Source: Alviniconcha marisindica
Lineage: Eukaryota > Mollusca > Gastropoda > Provannidae
Length of the DNA stretch: 64,000 nucleotides
NCBI GenBank assembly: GCA_018857735.1
Contig: JABMCL010002447.1
Coordinates: 47,321 to 111,320 of the forward strand
Direction of reading: 5' to 3'
The notes under the pieces were generated by a model. It did no database searches and was not told the DNA's origin. It saw only the letters and a program-made list of their open reading frames with translations. Numbering within the stretch: position 1 is the first letter of the stretch; every line of letters begins with the position of its first letter. Below are positions 9,136 through 21,955 of this stretch, piece after piece. The position numbers and the translations under genes were made by a program.

Positions 9136-10325
9136 CACACAATGGTGACAACACTCCAGTATGAACACACCCTGGTGACAGCACTTCGTCATCAACACCC
9201 TATGGTGACAGAACTCCAACATCAACACACCATGGTGACAACACTCCGTCATCAACACCCCATGGTGACAGCACTCCAACATCAATATCCCATGGTGACA
9301 GCACTTCATCATCAATATCCCATGGTGACAGCGCTTCATCATCAACACACATGATGACAGCACTTTGTCTTCAGCATCCCATGTCATCAACACCCCATGG
9401 TGACAGCACTCCATCATCAACACCACATGGTGACAACACTCCATCATCAACACCCCTTGGTGACAGCACTCCATCATCAACACCCCATGGTGACAGCACT
9501 CCATCATTAACACCCCATGGCAACAGCATTTGGTCACCCATGATGCAGCAGTTTGTCATCAACACCCCATGATGACATCACTTCATCATCAACACCCTAT
9601 GGTGACAGCACTTGGTCACCAACATCCAATGGTGACAGCATTTGGCCACCAACACCCCATGGTGACAGCACTGGGTCACCAACACCGTCAGGTAACACCA
9701 TGGTGACAGCACATTATCATCAACGCTATCAGAACACACCATCATCATCGTGACAGCACATCATCATCAACACACCACCAGTACACACCATGGTGACAGC
9801 ACTTCATCAACACCATCATGTCTTGCCCTGATATAACCGTAATGGTTGACTGGGTGTAAAACACCAAGTTACTTACTACACCGTCATGCCACCATGGTGA
9901 CATTATCAACATCATCATGTAACAGCATGATGACAGCACTTGGTCATCAACACATCAGGTAACAACATGGTGACAGCACCAGCACATTGTCATCAACACT
10001 GTCAGGTAACAACATGGTGACAGCACTCCATCAGCAATACCCTAAGGACATACCATGATGACAGCACATCATCATCAACACCTTCAGGTATTACCATGGT
10101 GACAGCACACTGTCATCTACATCGACAGAACAAACCATGGTGACAGCACCAGCACATCATCATCAACACCATCAGGACAAACCGTGGTGACAGCACTTGG
10201 TCATCAACACTGTCAGGTAACAACATAGTGATGTAACTCTGTCATCGATACCATAACAACACTCTATGGTGACAGCACATCATCATCAACACCATCAGGT
10301 CACACCATGGTGACATCACTTCATT
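9136..10325. repeat. 30-bp minisatellite, about 1.2 kb
   Basis: Around 35 imperfect copies of a unit with core CATGGTGACAGCACTCCATC and ATCAACACC. Indels appear after 9700. It is interrupted at 9826-9877 by a short dispersed module. Because the unit is 30 bases, both strands have long open frames, which are not genes. Confidence 0.95.
9826..9877 (+). repeat. conserved ~55-bp SINE-like module, copy 1
   Basis: Reads CCCTGATATAACCGTAATGG then TTGACTGGGTGTAAAACACC and ends in a TTACTTAC tail. Five more copies occur in the window, and this one has landed inside the minisatellite. Confidence 0.85.
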
Positions 10326-11202
10326 ATCAATCCATCAATCAATATCTTTGTTGCCATAATTTTTGTCAAATAAAATATACAATACATACACACGGAAGGA
10401 GGCATGGTGTTGAGAGCATTCATAATCATACACACATTCACAACAACACTAACAGTTAACAGTGTATATACTAGAAAAAATTTACAAAGCACAATATATT
10501 CATAAATTAAAAGCACAGTCACAGTAACAACTTCATGTTTAATAAATAAGAGAGTAAAATACCATTGTATCAAAGGCGAAGAAGAACAAGACAACATCTA
10601 CAGAAGAGCAAGTGAGATCTAAATGTCATGCCTCAATCAATATTACTTGCTTGTTCTTTTTTACACTTCAATCTAAACTAGTGAGAGAGAGATAGAGAAG
10701 GCGACAGACAGACAGACAGAGACAGAGAGAAAGACACAGAGAGACTGACAGAGAGTTAGACAGACAGAGAGAGGCAGAGAGAGTGGTAAGATAGAATTCA
10801 TTATTTACCAGGGAAACAGACAAGCATGTGTGCATTTTTACATGTGACCCTCACCCAAACAAAGGACTATTCTTGAGAGAGAGGGGAACAAAGAGAGAGA
10901 AAAAGAGTGACCAAAATGCACAAGTACTCTTTCATTCCACCCTTGATCAAAAAGAATGAAACCAGCACAAATAGAGTCAGCGTTCTACCCTGGAAGTGCA
11001 CAGCTAGATTAACTGCATGTCATAGGTCTTTCATGCTGTGTCAGACTGTGCACGCATGTTCATGAGAGTGTGTTGCTGTTGTTGTTGTGTGTGAGTGTCA
11101 AATCACAGAAAAGTGGCCAGTTGCAGCTGTACTGTGCATGTGTGTGTATAGGTATGTATGCATGCATGCACACACAAGTGTACATATATGTAGGCATGCC
11201 AC
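10326..11202. other. intergenic sequence, no gene seen
   Basis: AT-rich sequence with a GA/CAGA-rich stretch at 10680-10785. No coding signature was found, although the missing REC114-like N-terminal exon could lie here. Confidence 0.4.
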
Positions 11203-11205
11203 ACG

Positions 11206-11260
<55 letters not shown>
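11203..11260. repeat. (GT)n microsatellite
   Basis: Uninterrupted GT tract of about 27 units flanked by CATG-rich sequence. Confidence 0.95.
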
Positions 11261-11261
<1 letters not shown>

Positions 11262-11671
11262 ACATGCATGCATGTGGGCATGCATGTGTGCATATATTAC
11301 CTTATGTTGTTATTAACTTGTTTTAGCTATAATTGTAATTGATGAAACACTTTTTTCTTTTTCTTTTTGTTTTCCTGAACAGTTTTGTTCATTCACATGT
11401 TACACCAGTGGTATGTTTCAAAGCAAATTCCCTTTTAAGGACAATAAAGTATTATCTTACATCAGTGTCCTCACCAACCCCCACCCACAAGCCAATTCAT
11501 GCTCATGCCCAACACACAATACCAGAGTACTCTACCAACAGTGCTCACACACCAGCATAAACAAGGGAAAGTCACTCTTCGCAAAACATGTGAAAGATGG
11601 CCACACATGCAGATGATGTGCAAACAAATAAAGGAACCTGTTGCATTATTAATTTAAATTCAGAGGACATC
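11261..11671. other. intergenic sequence, nothing recognised
   Basis: No coding signature or clear repeat was seen on either strand. Confidence 0.4.
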
Positions 11672-11985
11672 TTTGATCCTTTATCAATAGGCCTACTTAT
11701 TTATTAATACTTTACAATGTGCTGTGTACTGTATGTTATCTGACATATTATATTTTTATGTATTTGAATCAAGAGTCAAATGACTCAATTACTGGAAGGA
11801 TTACCCCCAACATGTGCCCAAGAAGTAGAAACACATCTCTAAACTAAATAATGTAAGATTTACCACAGTAATGACCCATAATTGACCCATTGATTCAAAT
11901 AACATAGACATATAATATGTAAGATAAATACAGTACACAGCACATTGTAAAGTATTAATAAATAAGTATTGATAAAGGATCAAAG
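11672..11985. repeat. foldback repeat with ~100-bp inverted arms
   Basis: The left arm (11672-11774) contains TTTGATCCTTTATCAATAGG and TACTTTACAATGTGCTGTGT. The right arm (11892-11985) is its near-perfect reverse complement. About 115 unrelated bases separate them. The arms could form a hairpin if transcribed. This could be a MITE or a local inversion-duplication. Confidence 0.85.
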
Positions 11986-12029
11986 TAGCCCATTCTGCTA
12001 CTTAAGCAGCACCCACTGACATTAGACTT

Positions 12030-12322
12030 CACAACTTCTTGTTCTAAGTCAGACTGCACAACTTCCTGTTTTGCATCACATTTGACAACTTCCTGTTCTA
12101 TGTCATACCTAACAATGTCCTGCTCTGCGTCATACCTAACACTTTCCTGTTCTGTACCATACCTAACAATTTCTTGTTCTGCATCATACCTAACAATTTC
12201 CTGTTCTGTGTCATACCTAACAACTTCCTGTTCTGCGTCATACCTAACAACTTCCTGTTCTACATCGTACCTAACAACTTCCTGTTCTACATCGTACCTA
12301 ACAACTTCCTGTTCTGCGGTGC
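12030..12322. repeat. 27-bp minisatellite
   Basis: Eleven copies of a 27-base unit with core AACTTCCTGTTCTGCGTCAT followed by ACCTAAC. Confidence 0.92.
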
Positions 12323-12754
12323 TCAGAGGTCATTCCCAGACACAGTGCACAGTATTCATGTCATCACCATCACCATAATCACCCAAAACAGCAAGCAGTT
12401 AGTCACCAGGTCATATCCGTATAAATATCCATTACAGTACACACAAAGGAACACATGCACGCATGCGCAACACACAAAGGAACATACACATGCACACGCA
12501 AACACACACACTACATTATTACACCATGTTACTATTATTACCACGATTTTGAGACCTGGCTTTATATCAGTTATCAGCAATGGTGTAGAATGTAGCAGAA
12601 TGAAGTGAGAATGAAGTGGAAAATGGCTTGATAAAAAGCAGGAACAGCCCATCATCCATTTATTTTGACTGTCTTTCTCATCTAGTCTGCCAATGGGGTT
12701 TTCTTCAGCTATGTAGGCTAAGCTAATACAGAAGCAAAAAACACACAACTAACA

Positions 12755-13166
12755 ATCATTGGCAGGAGCTGTCACAAGTATCATTTTTGTCACGTCTTTT
12801 GTTGCGACAAAAGTATGCTTGTCGTGACAAGAGGTTTGTCGCAACAAAATTATGTTTGTTGTGACAAAATATTTTTGCCGCGACAAAACTTTTGCGACAT
12901 AATTTTGTTTTGTCACAACAAGCATAGTTTTGTCGCAACAAACACATGTTTGCTGCAACAAAATACGCCTTTTGTTGCAACAAAAACATGTGTTTGTCAT
13001 AACAAAAAAAAATTGTGACAAAAGTTTATTTGCGACAAACATAATTTTGTCTTGACAAAAGTTTTGTCACGACAAGCATACTTTTGTCACGACAAAAGAC
13101 ATGCTCTGGTGTGACAAAACTTTCATTGTGACAAAAATTATACTCATGGCAGCTCCCGCCAATGAT
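12755..13166. mobile_element. 412-bp MITE with 8-bp target duplication and internal palindromes
   Basis: The ends are inverted repeats: ATCATTGGCAGGAGCTG on the left, and CAGCTCCCGCCAATGAT on the right. The 8 bases AACTAACA occur directly outside both ends (12747-12754 and 13167-13174), a perfect target-site duplication. The interior is almost wholly built of self-complementary units of the type TTTTGTCGCAACAAA and TTGTCGCGACAAAA, more than a dozen of them. No protein is encoded. An 8-bp duplication fits hAT, P or Merlin elements; the TIR start does not decide between them. Confidence 0.85.
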
Positions 13167-13174
13167 AACTAACA

Positions 13175-13545
13175 GCCTGTGTGAAATCAACCCAAGACCT
13201 TACCAGAACAACAGAACCGCGCAACACAACCAAATGGTTGGCTTCAGTTAATGTCATCACCAAGCCCAAGTCAGCCGTGTTGTCAAAGTGCTGGAAAATG
13301 AGCAGTGGAAAGCAAACTGATCATATAACTAGTAAAGGTCACAATGTAGAAGCCTGCAAGGCCAAATAACAGTCTAGTCTACTACAGGCTTAAAGGAGGA
13401 GACTGCTGGCTGTAACAATAACAACTATTATCACTGTCATTTCTTTTATAGCATTGTACCCCATCAAAAATTAAAAGCTCAGGGTGCTGTGCATTATCAA
13501 TGACAATAAAATCATAACATTCAATGAAAAGAACAGGTTTTATAC
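13175..13545. other. intergenic sequence, nothing recognised
   Basis: No gene was identified. A short AT-rich segment near 13420-13500 may be an old retroelement tail. Confidence 0.35.
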
Positions 13546-13819
13546 TTAAAGGAAAAGTCCAAGGTTTTTAAGTATGCAAAATGACCATCGAAATGATTGA
13601 CAAATGAGTCACTAGTTTGAGATTTAATGAAATAAAAAAATGTTTATGTTGGTTTTTAATCGATATTATTTTCTGTAGGCTGTCCGAGACTGCTGTCTCG
13701 GGTTCTCCATCAGTCACGAGACTTTCTCGGAAGTGACGTCAGTCTGGGGAGTCAGTGCGGTTGCCATCTTAGATTGTTCATTGAATGTGTATGCGTGTGG
13801 TTGACAAAAAGCTCTTACC

Positions 13820-14075
13820 ATGCCAGCCTGCTGTATTGCAGCAAACTGTAACAACTCACAAGCAACCCAAAGCATAACTATGTACGAGTTCCCGCGGAAT
13901 CGATCCTCTGTGAGGCGAAAATGGGTCAAATTTATACAATTCAAATGAGCTGACTTTGATGCCGCACCTCAGTCATGCCCATTTGTGTAGCGAGCACTTC
14001 GCTGAGTGCGATTTCGTAACTGACTTTATGGCGGAATACCAAATGGGGTTTGCTTCAAAGCGGAATTTGTAGAGC
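13820..14075 (+). pseudogene. THAP-domain fragment of the transposon
   Basis: Starts at an ATG and encodes MPACCIAANCNN, the usual MP-x-C-x4-C beginning of a THAP domain. It then has YEFPRNRSSVRRKWVKFIQF, where the FP and W positions are the expected ones. A stop follows at once. In the next frame are CPFVCSEHFAECDF and MGFASKRNL, which include the CxxH pair of the C2CH zinc site. The domain is thus recognisable but split by a frameshift and a stop, and is cut off by the inner module at 14079. Confidence 0.75.
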
Positions 14076-14078
14076 TGT

Positions 14079-14489
14079 CCACAGGGTAACCGACTTTGAA
14101 AAAATTCCAGTTTGAATCTCCAAGGATGAAGCTGACGAGCAGCAAGCGCACAGCATGACACCAAAAATTTAGAGACACACTGATACCCTGAAACAAGTGC
14201 TAACAAGACAAAGACAAAAAGGCTAACACGAATGCCTACGGCAGAAAGGCCGTGAAAGAAAGAGACTGTACACAAATGCCTGTGGCAAAGAAAGAAAGAA
14301 CAGACCACAAATGCCTGTGGCAAAGAAAGAAAGATCAAACCACAAATGCTGGTGGCAAACGAAAAATGGCTGCCCTAATCCGGCAAGCAAACGGCTGACA
14401 CCAAATGAAAGAAACAAAACAGCTGAAACCACCTCAAAACCCCAAACGGTTGCCTACCTGCAAGCGTAAGGTGGAAAACACACACACAC

Positions 14490-14523
<34 letters not shown>

Positions 14524-15530
14524 AAACCCCACCAAATCACAACAGTCTAATAGACTACTGTCTGCAACAAAGGAGTGGACGACTACAGTCATAAGAGCAC
14601 AGAGCAAAAATAACGGCTGTGCCAACGACAAACAGATAGAAAACCAAACTAACCATAACTAACTCTAAACTAACCCCTCACTAACCCGGCTTCCATCTAG
14701 AAAAACAAAGGCTGCAGACTGATAAAGCAAAACGCTAATCAGAACTACCGATGACAAAGCATCGGGATGTAAACAAATGCAGACGACAAGAGAAATACAA
14801 AATGGCTGCCCTAATCAGGCAAGCTAACAAGGGTACGAAATGGCCAATAAACCAAATATAAAAAAGAAAGAACGCATGGTGAAAAAGAAGGGGAAGAGAG
14901 AGAGAGAGAGAAAACAACAAAACACTTTCTAAAAAGAAAGAGGAGGCAAGTAATGTCAGCGAGCAACGGGACAAAGGCATCGTAATCCGCGTACACTATA
15001 CAACCCACTTAGCAGTGACAACAACACGGCAAGGCAACAGACGCTCACGAACTACCCCACACAAAGAAAGAATGAGAGGTCTCGTTACACATCGAGACTA
15101 CCCCCCTCACTCATACATCGTAAATGAACGATATAACTCGAGAAACAAAAGGGCAAACCAAGAGAAAAAATAGTGACTGGCAAGAACCGGTCCAACCCCA
15201 AACCCTACCCATGGAGGCCACGAAATCGCTAGTCTATTGAACTAGAACGAACAAAACTTTTTCATATTTACATATGATGAAACAAAGAAGGATAAATTGG
15301 GAAAATAAAATAAAACACCCAATAAAAGGCAGGCTCCCTGATAAGGTCTAGCCGTTGTCAGTGAAACTGAGCTATGACAAAACGCTGAAAAAGACTGAAA
15401 CGCCACGCACCTAACAAGGTTCGAGAAAGATGAAATAACAAGGAGGAAATAAACAAAGGCCCAACAATGACGTCGGACTTCATCCTTGGAGATTCGAACT
15501 GGAATTTGTTCCAAGTCGGTTACCCTGTGG
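14079..15530. mobile_element. inner inverted-repeat module inside the THAP element
   Basis: Two 53-base arms face each other: left arm 14079-14131 beginning CCACAGGGTAACCGACTT, and right arm 15478-15530 ending AAGTCGGTTACCCTGTGG. The interior is non-coding as far as I can see and contains a (CA)n tract at 14480-14518. About 1.25 kb of it is found again, inverted, in the element at 44.7-47.5 kb. It may be a separate TIR element nested in the THAP sequence, or the normal middle part of a larger family. Confidence 0.65.
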
Positions 15531-15745
15531 CTACTAGCCATTTTGCAGCGACTCCCCAGACTGACGTAGTGCGCATATGTGCACATGATTTTCAACGTCA
15601 TGGCGACGCTTTCGGTACGACAGAAAATGCCTGTTTTCGTGCATTTATAACCCTTAGATCACAATTTCACCTACATCATTGTTCTCAGCGAACTTTAACG
15701 GAAATTGTGTCAAAAATCACCCCAAACCTTGGACTTGTCCTTTAA

Positions 15746-16592
15746 GCAAACACACACATACACACACACACACTGTATCTGCAGAGTGTACTGTCCAATG
15801 CTGCGGTTGAACAGACCCACACACAAAAATGGAGTCTGGTCTTATGCTGAATGTTTACACCGCATTCATGAGTGACAATTAGTGGGTCTGTGTTCAAATC
15901 ACTGGCAAGTGTCATGGCTTACCTTTTGCATGCTGCGCATTTTGGAAGTTCAGCACAATAAAGTCACATTAATAATAATAATAAAGAGGATTTCACATCA
16001 TTTGGGGAACCATACCCAAAAAGTTGTGGGCAGCCATTAGGCCAGCTGTCACACTTGCTCGAGTTTTGCAGCACCAGTCCCTCTAATTATCACTCCCAAA
16101 ACTCAGTCAGATATTATATCCAAAATCAATGGTTTATCTTTAAAACAAAATCCTTGATTTCATTTTTTTTTTTTTTATCTCTTCTACCTGTCAGTCAAAA
16201 CATGTTTTCATAAAGCTAGTTCCTTTAAGTTAAATGGAGTCTTCAGCATTTGTGTTTGTGCAGCCAATTATTACTGTAATGTAAATGCTATAATGATATA
16301 CATGTCAAATGACTGAAAGCAACTGAAACAAATGTTGCTCACTCTAAATAAAGAATAGTACTGATATTAGTTTTAATTGATACTTGCTAATAATAAATAA
16401 TCCTGCCTATATTCAACCAGAAGCTGCATTTCTGGAAAAGGACATAACCACTCAGTCACATATGGGTCATTCATTTTGTGTGTGGTGCAAAATATTGCAT
16501 ACAGTAAGTTCACTCAGAGTGTGTATAGATACAGAGCTTGCCTTGCATGAGTGCATTATCTCTGGCTTGGCTTGGGGAGTCAAACTGGTGTA
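15746..16592. other. intergenic sequence, nothing recognised
   Basis: Short CA tract at its start and an ATA-rich tail near 15968. No coding signature was found. Confidence 0.4.
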
Positions 16593-16712
16593 GGGTATGC
16601 CCGACCTACTCCAGCATAAAACTTACCGTACGCCAGACCTATTCCAGCATAAAACTTACGGTATGCCACATCTACTCCAGTATGTCACATCTACTCCAGC
16701 ATAAAACTAAGT
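16593..16712. repeat. short ~34-bp tandem repeat
   Basis: Three to four imperfect copies of a unit with core CTACTCCAGCATAAAACTTA preceded by a GTATGCC box. Confidence 0.75.
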
Positions 16713-16785
16713 GACACTTGTTTCACTCTAGAACAGGCCTCAGTGTGTCCTGGAGAATATTGTGCATGTTACGCATGATCTGAGA

Positions 16786-16841
16786 ATAAGTAAGTAACTT
16801 GATGTTTTATGCCCAGTCAACCATCATGGTTATATCAGGGC
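16786..16841 (-). repeat. conserved ~55-bp SINE-like module, copy 2
   Basis: Minus-strand copy: on the plus strand it reads GTAAGTAACTTGATGTTTTA, then GCCCAGTCAACCATCATGGT and TATATCAGGGC. Confidence 0.85.
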
Positions 16842-17184
16842 AAATGATCTGAGAGAGCAGAAAGGTCCTTAGATAATGAGACAAAAGTAAAGGTATGGAG
16901 GAGACGCAGGGATCAATTGGTACTGGCAGATGGTGTTCTGCAGTTCAATGGAATAATGTGCCAAACTGGGCGACAAAGTGGGCAGGATACTGTTCATAGG
17001 AATGGTGTGATCTCTCTCCTCCCTCCCACATCTCAGCTACAGGTTTACAGTTCTGGTAATCAATGTTGTGAGGGCAGAGAGTCTGGCAGAGACCAGCCTA
17101 CATTCCAATGTCCATCAGATGACCCCTGCCTTGGGAGCATGTATCTGGCGTACTTGTCAAGCTGCCATATCATGGACTCAGCTA

Positions 17185-17515
17185 CTGCCATCTGCAACAA
17201 CAGGGTGTTGTTTTGTCACTCACCAAAACAGCTTCTGCCATCTCAGTGCAACAACACAGTGTCACTGAGTCAGTCAACAAAACAGCTTCCGCCATCTGCA
17301 AAAATATGTTGTCGCCTCGTCACTCACCAAAACAGTTTCTGCCATCTGCAACAATATGCTGTCATCTCGTCATTCACCAAAACAGCTCCTGCCATCTGCA
17401 ACAGCTAGTACAATGTTGTCTCGTCACTGAACAAAAACAGTTCATCCCATCTGCAGCAACACATTGTCATTTTGTTATTTACCAGAATAGCTTCTGCCAT
17501 CTGCAACAACATGGT
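17185..17515. repeat. ~51-bp minisatellite
   Basis: Six imperfect copies with core CACCAAAACAGCTTCTGCCA followed by TCTGCAACAA. Unit length varies, so open frames over it are accidental. Confidence 0.85.
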
Positions 17516-18599
17516 TAAATATTAGCAAGTCATGCTGTGGTCAGAACAGCAGTACTAGTGCTGGCCAGTTTTACTAGGCGGTAAGAATACAGACCCGAAC
17601 AAGAAATAATGTAGTCATTGTGTAAATTACATGTCTGTGTCATGTAGTCTACCCACAAACTCCAAAAATAAACATCTCTTGTCAACATAAACATCTCTTG
17701 TCTCGTGTCTTTCCATTATACATTCCAACTCTCTTGTTGTGTAAGTTAATTCTTTTGTGTTATTTTAGTTTCATTTGCATTTCCTGCTTTTGTTGTCAAC
17801 ATAGAATTTCAGGCCTGGAGAGGCAGATGTGTAACTAGGGAACAACGCCTCAGCATGTACTTATCTCAGATCTAATACAATATCAAGTTAGATGGGGAAA
17901 CAGGATTTGGCAAATGTGTAAAGCCAGTGAATTTGACAGGTGAGACCTCCAGGTGACTGTGGATGGCATGGGTGGATGAAGTCTGTAGGTAGAAGATCAT
18001 GATCATTTCTAACACTTGTAATCTATTTTGACAATCATTTGACAACTACAGACATAATGGAGGTATATGTACTATCAGTAAAACCTACACACATGTAAAG
18101 TACAGTTATACTTATAGGGCCTATGATCACCTGGCTAGTTTTATTACTGCCTGCACATAGCCAGATAACTGTAATGTCAAGACAGCTGGCCATTGGTAAG
18201 AACCTAGTTGAGCGTGTTGGTGTCATGTAGATGTACCTGTATCTGCTGATCAACACTCAGTATCAGGGGATGGCCCTAGTTGGCTGGTAACTCCAGTGTG
18301 CACTGCACCACCAGGCCAAGCTCATGCAATACTAGCAAAATTCTCTAGCTAATATGGAAATACAAGTAAGTACATTTTCACTACATCGTAAGTAAGTACA
18401 TCTTTACTCCTGGTATATCAGAATCAGAATCTTTCTTGGCCCAGTACAAGTTTACAAGGAAATTTGTTAACAGTACACTATAACAAACAGAATAAACAAC
18501 AGACTGATAAACATGGCAACAGGGCTAAAAACACACCAAACACACATGTTATTATCACAGCATTAAAAAGTAGATGTTTACAAAAGCATCCCTAAACAA
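17516..18599. other. intergenic sequence, no gene seen
   Basis: Mixed sequence without a clear coding signature. The N-terminal REC114-like exon was looked for here on the minus strand and not found. Confidence 0.4.
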
Positions 18600-19664
<1,065 letters not shown>

Positions 19665-19685
19665 ATGGGTGACATTGATAATGAG
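19665..19685 (+). CDS. MFF: MFF, tentative first coding exon
   Basis: An ATG at 19665 opens seven codons (MGDIDNE) that end in GAG|GTTTGA, a possible donor. The end phase is 0, and exon 2 (21956) starts in phase 0, so the two join without a stop. The donor is weak and seven codons are too few to judge by composition. Other starts further upstream cannot be excluded. Confidence 0.35.
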
Positions 19686-20519
19686 GTTTGATTGTTTTTT
19701 TATTCGGGATCGAGTGAATTCGATTTTGCAAAGACAGTTCTGTCAGTGTCATCAGTTTGTTTTTACTTTCGCTGCACATGTGACTGATTTAAAAAAATAA
19801 ATTAATAGCAAGCAGCCTGTTGTTGAATACTCACTCAGTCACTAAATTAAAAAAAATCTGGACATTCCATACCATTGATAAAGTTTTCATTGGAAAAAAA
19901 TTGTTGTCTTATTAGTAAATTTTATTTTCACACAACCAAACAGGTTTGTAAATTGTAATTTGTATACTATATATTAGTTATAACTTGTTACTTCTGAATG
20001 AAGCCTTCTGAGATCTGCTTGAGATCATTTTCGTTTTATGTGTATATATGGTGATGATCCTAATTTGCACACAAGACACAACAGTTTTTTGTTTGTTTTT
20101 CCCAGGATTACCATCTACTGGAACAACTTAGAACAGGAAATAGTAGCAAGAGTAGACATTAGAAAGTTTTAAGACACAAATCTCTCACTGCCCCTAAAAC
20201 ATCAGGTGCTCCCCCCTTGTCTGCTGACACTATACCCAAGATTGGGTCCTGTCAATGTATCGCACTTGCACTAGTTGTAGTGCACATCAACTTGATCAAG
20301 ATCAAGACAGTGAGCACTGCAAGCTCAGACCTGTGAGAGTTTCCATCAGCTGGAAAATGTATACATAAACCCATTTCCACATTCACTGATTCAGTGACAA
20401 AATGTTAAGAACAGTGAAGTGGTCACTTGGTGCTATTTGTTAACATTATGTTATGTTATCTGTTATATATGTATATATAAATTTCACTGCTATTTGTTAA
20501 CATTATGTTATGTTATCTG

Positions 20520-20520
<1 letters not shown>

Positions 20521-20582
<62 letters not shown>
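20521..20582. repeat. (TA)31 microsatellite, MFF intron 1
   Basis: Uninterrupted TA repeat preceded by a 60-base direct duplication (20443-20520) built on GCTATTTGTTAACATTATGT. A second TA tract lies at 20862-20901. Confidence 0.95.
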
Positions 20583-20585
<3 letters not shown>

Positions 20586-20857
20586 CACTGTCACCAGCCA
20601 TTAGGCCTGTTCCTGTGAAAAGATGGATGCAAGGTCTTTAAATTTTAATGTTCACAACAATTGTACATGTGTACTGTGCACCTGATGGCAAGACAGGAAT
20701 CTTACTTACCACATCTGCAATTTTTTTGACTCAGAGTCAGACAGTCCTTCGCTCTGTCTTGACTGGGAGTCAAATCCACCAAAGGCTGTGTGTGTGCGCA
20801 TGTGCATGTGTGTGTGTGTATGTTTGATTGGAAACACTTTTTAGAACTTGCATTATA

Positions 20858-20908
<51 letters not shown>

Positions 20909-21000
20909 TGCAAACACAGTATCTTGAAAAAATGTGTACTAACCAAACACACTGACAGTAATTTTTTAAGACTAATCCTGCACAGTTTATCTAGCTGAAA

Positions 21001-21105
21001 TTAATAATAATAATTAAAGTATTTATAAGGCACACAGTCTTGTCCATAGACTGTAGAGACTATTCTAAGTGCATACACACACCCACACACACACACACAC
21101 ACACA
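21001..21105 (+). repeat. retroelement tail shared with 51.6 kb
   Basis: The blocks AAAGTATTTATAAGGCACAC and TAGAGACTATTCTAAGTGCA, followed by a CACACCC stretch, recur at 51638-51725. It begins with an AAT-rich tract, as LINE and SINE tails often do. Confidence 0.65.
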
Positions 21106-21955
21106 GGCATCCGCACACATGAGCATTTTGACAATACAAAGCTAAATTTGCACAGCTTAAATCGGGCAGCAAACAGAAACGAGATGGATATGGATAAAAA
21201 CAGCAGCATGGAACAGAAAACATGGCAGGTTTACGGTTTTGGGGAAAAAATGTTTTTAGGTTGTGTTTGAATGGGTCCAGAGGGGACTGCCTCTCTCACC
21301 TACTGCAGACGGATAACAGCAATATCATCACAGCTATGAAAAAGGAAGTCAGAATTTTCTGTGAAATGTGGTTGGTTCCACATGCAAATGAACAGCAGGA
21401 AGCTAGTAATGCCACATGCAGCCAGAAAATGATGTAGGCAATGAACTGCTACTACTGACCACATTCAATGTCACCCACCCTGGCCTGGCAGCTGTCAAAG
21501 TTGATACATTCTAACAACCAACCTCACACTCCGACGTCAGAGAGACTGAGACTTAGCAAGAAAATGACTGCATAAAGCCTTTAATTAAATTGAAATGCAT
21601 TCTGTCATACAGACATTTTTGCGTACATAATAAATGCATGGAGTTTGAGCTGTTGCATGAGAGGGGTTTATTTTGCATTTAAAAAAAAATCCAAAAACAT
21701 CTGTGTTTTTGTGAACCCTTATGAGTGTGTTTAGGCCACTTACCCAGTACACACAGATGCAGACTTTAAGAAGAAAAAAACAATAAACAAACAAAAACCA
21801 TGATGATATATGACAGGTGATCAACATTTCCTTTTTACTAATTTTAGTCACCAATGAATTTGGCCTTTGGCTTTGCAGTCAAGTACTTCCAGTGCTGCGC
21901 TGCTGAAATTCTGTATTTTGTTGTTAGTGTTAAAGTTTCTTTTTGATTTCTACAG
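21106..21955. other. MFF intron 1, distal part
   Basis: No gene or repeat recognised. It ends in the acceptor TTGATTTCTACAG. Confidence 0.4.

Larger units (their letters stand above)
13546..15745 (+). mobile_element. TIR DNA transposon with TTAA ends and THAP sequence (copy 1)
   Basis: TTAA stands at both ends (13546-13549 and 15742-15745). Directly inside are inverted repeats: TTAAAGGAAAAGTCCAAGG on the left, and CCTTGGACTTGTCCTTTAA on the right. A related, shorter element occurs at 28431-29198 in the opposite orientation. The left half encodes a broken THAP zinc-finger domain. Kolobok elements are known for TTAA duplications and a THAP-domain protein, so a Kolobok-type assignment is reasonable; P elements also carry THAP but make 8-bp duplications. 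No transposase catalytic core is left, so the copy must be non-autonomous. A second inverted-repeat module (14079-15530) occupies its centre. Confidence 0.75.

Noticed and set aside
9112..9572. Open frames on both strands over the 30-bp array
   Set aside because: Minisatellite translation, although the right end of the minus strand does contain a true REC114-like exon in a different frame.
9136..10325. Regularly spaced repeats as a CRISPR array
   Set aside because: Units are contiguous and no unique spacers lie between them; the sequence is eukaryotic.
15880..15935. B-box-like GTTCAAATC
   Set aside because: No A box at a suitable distance, so no tRNA or SINE call was made.
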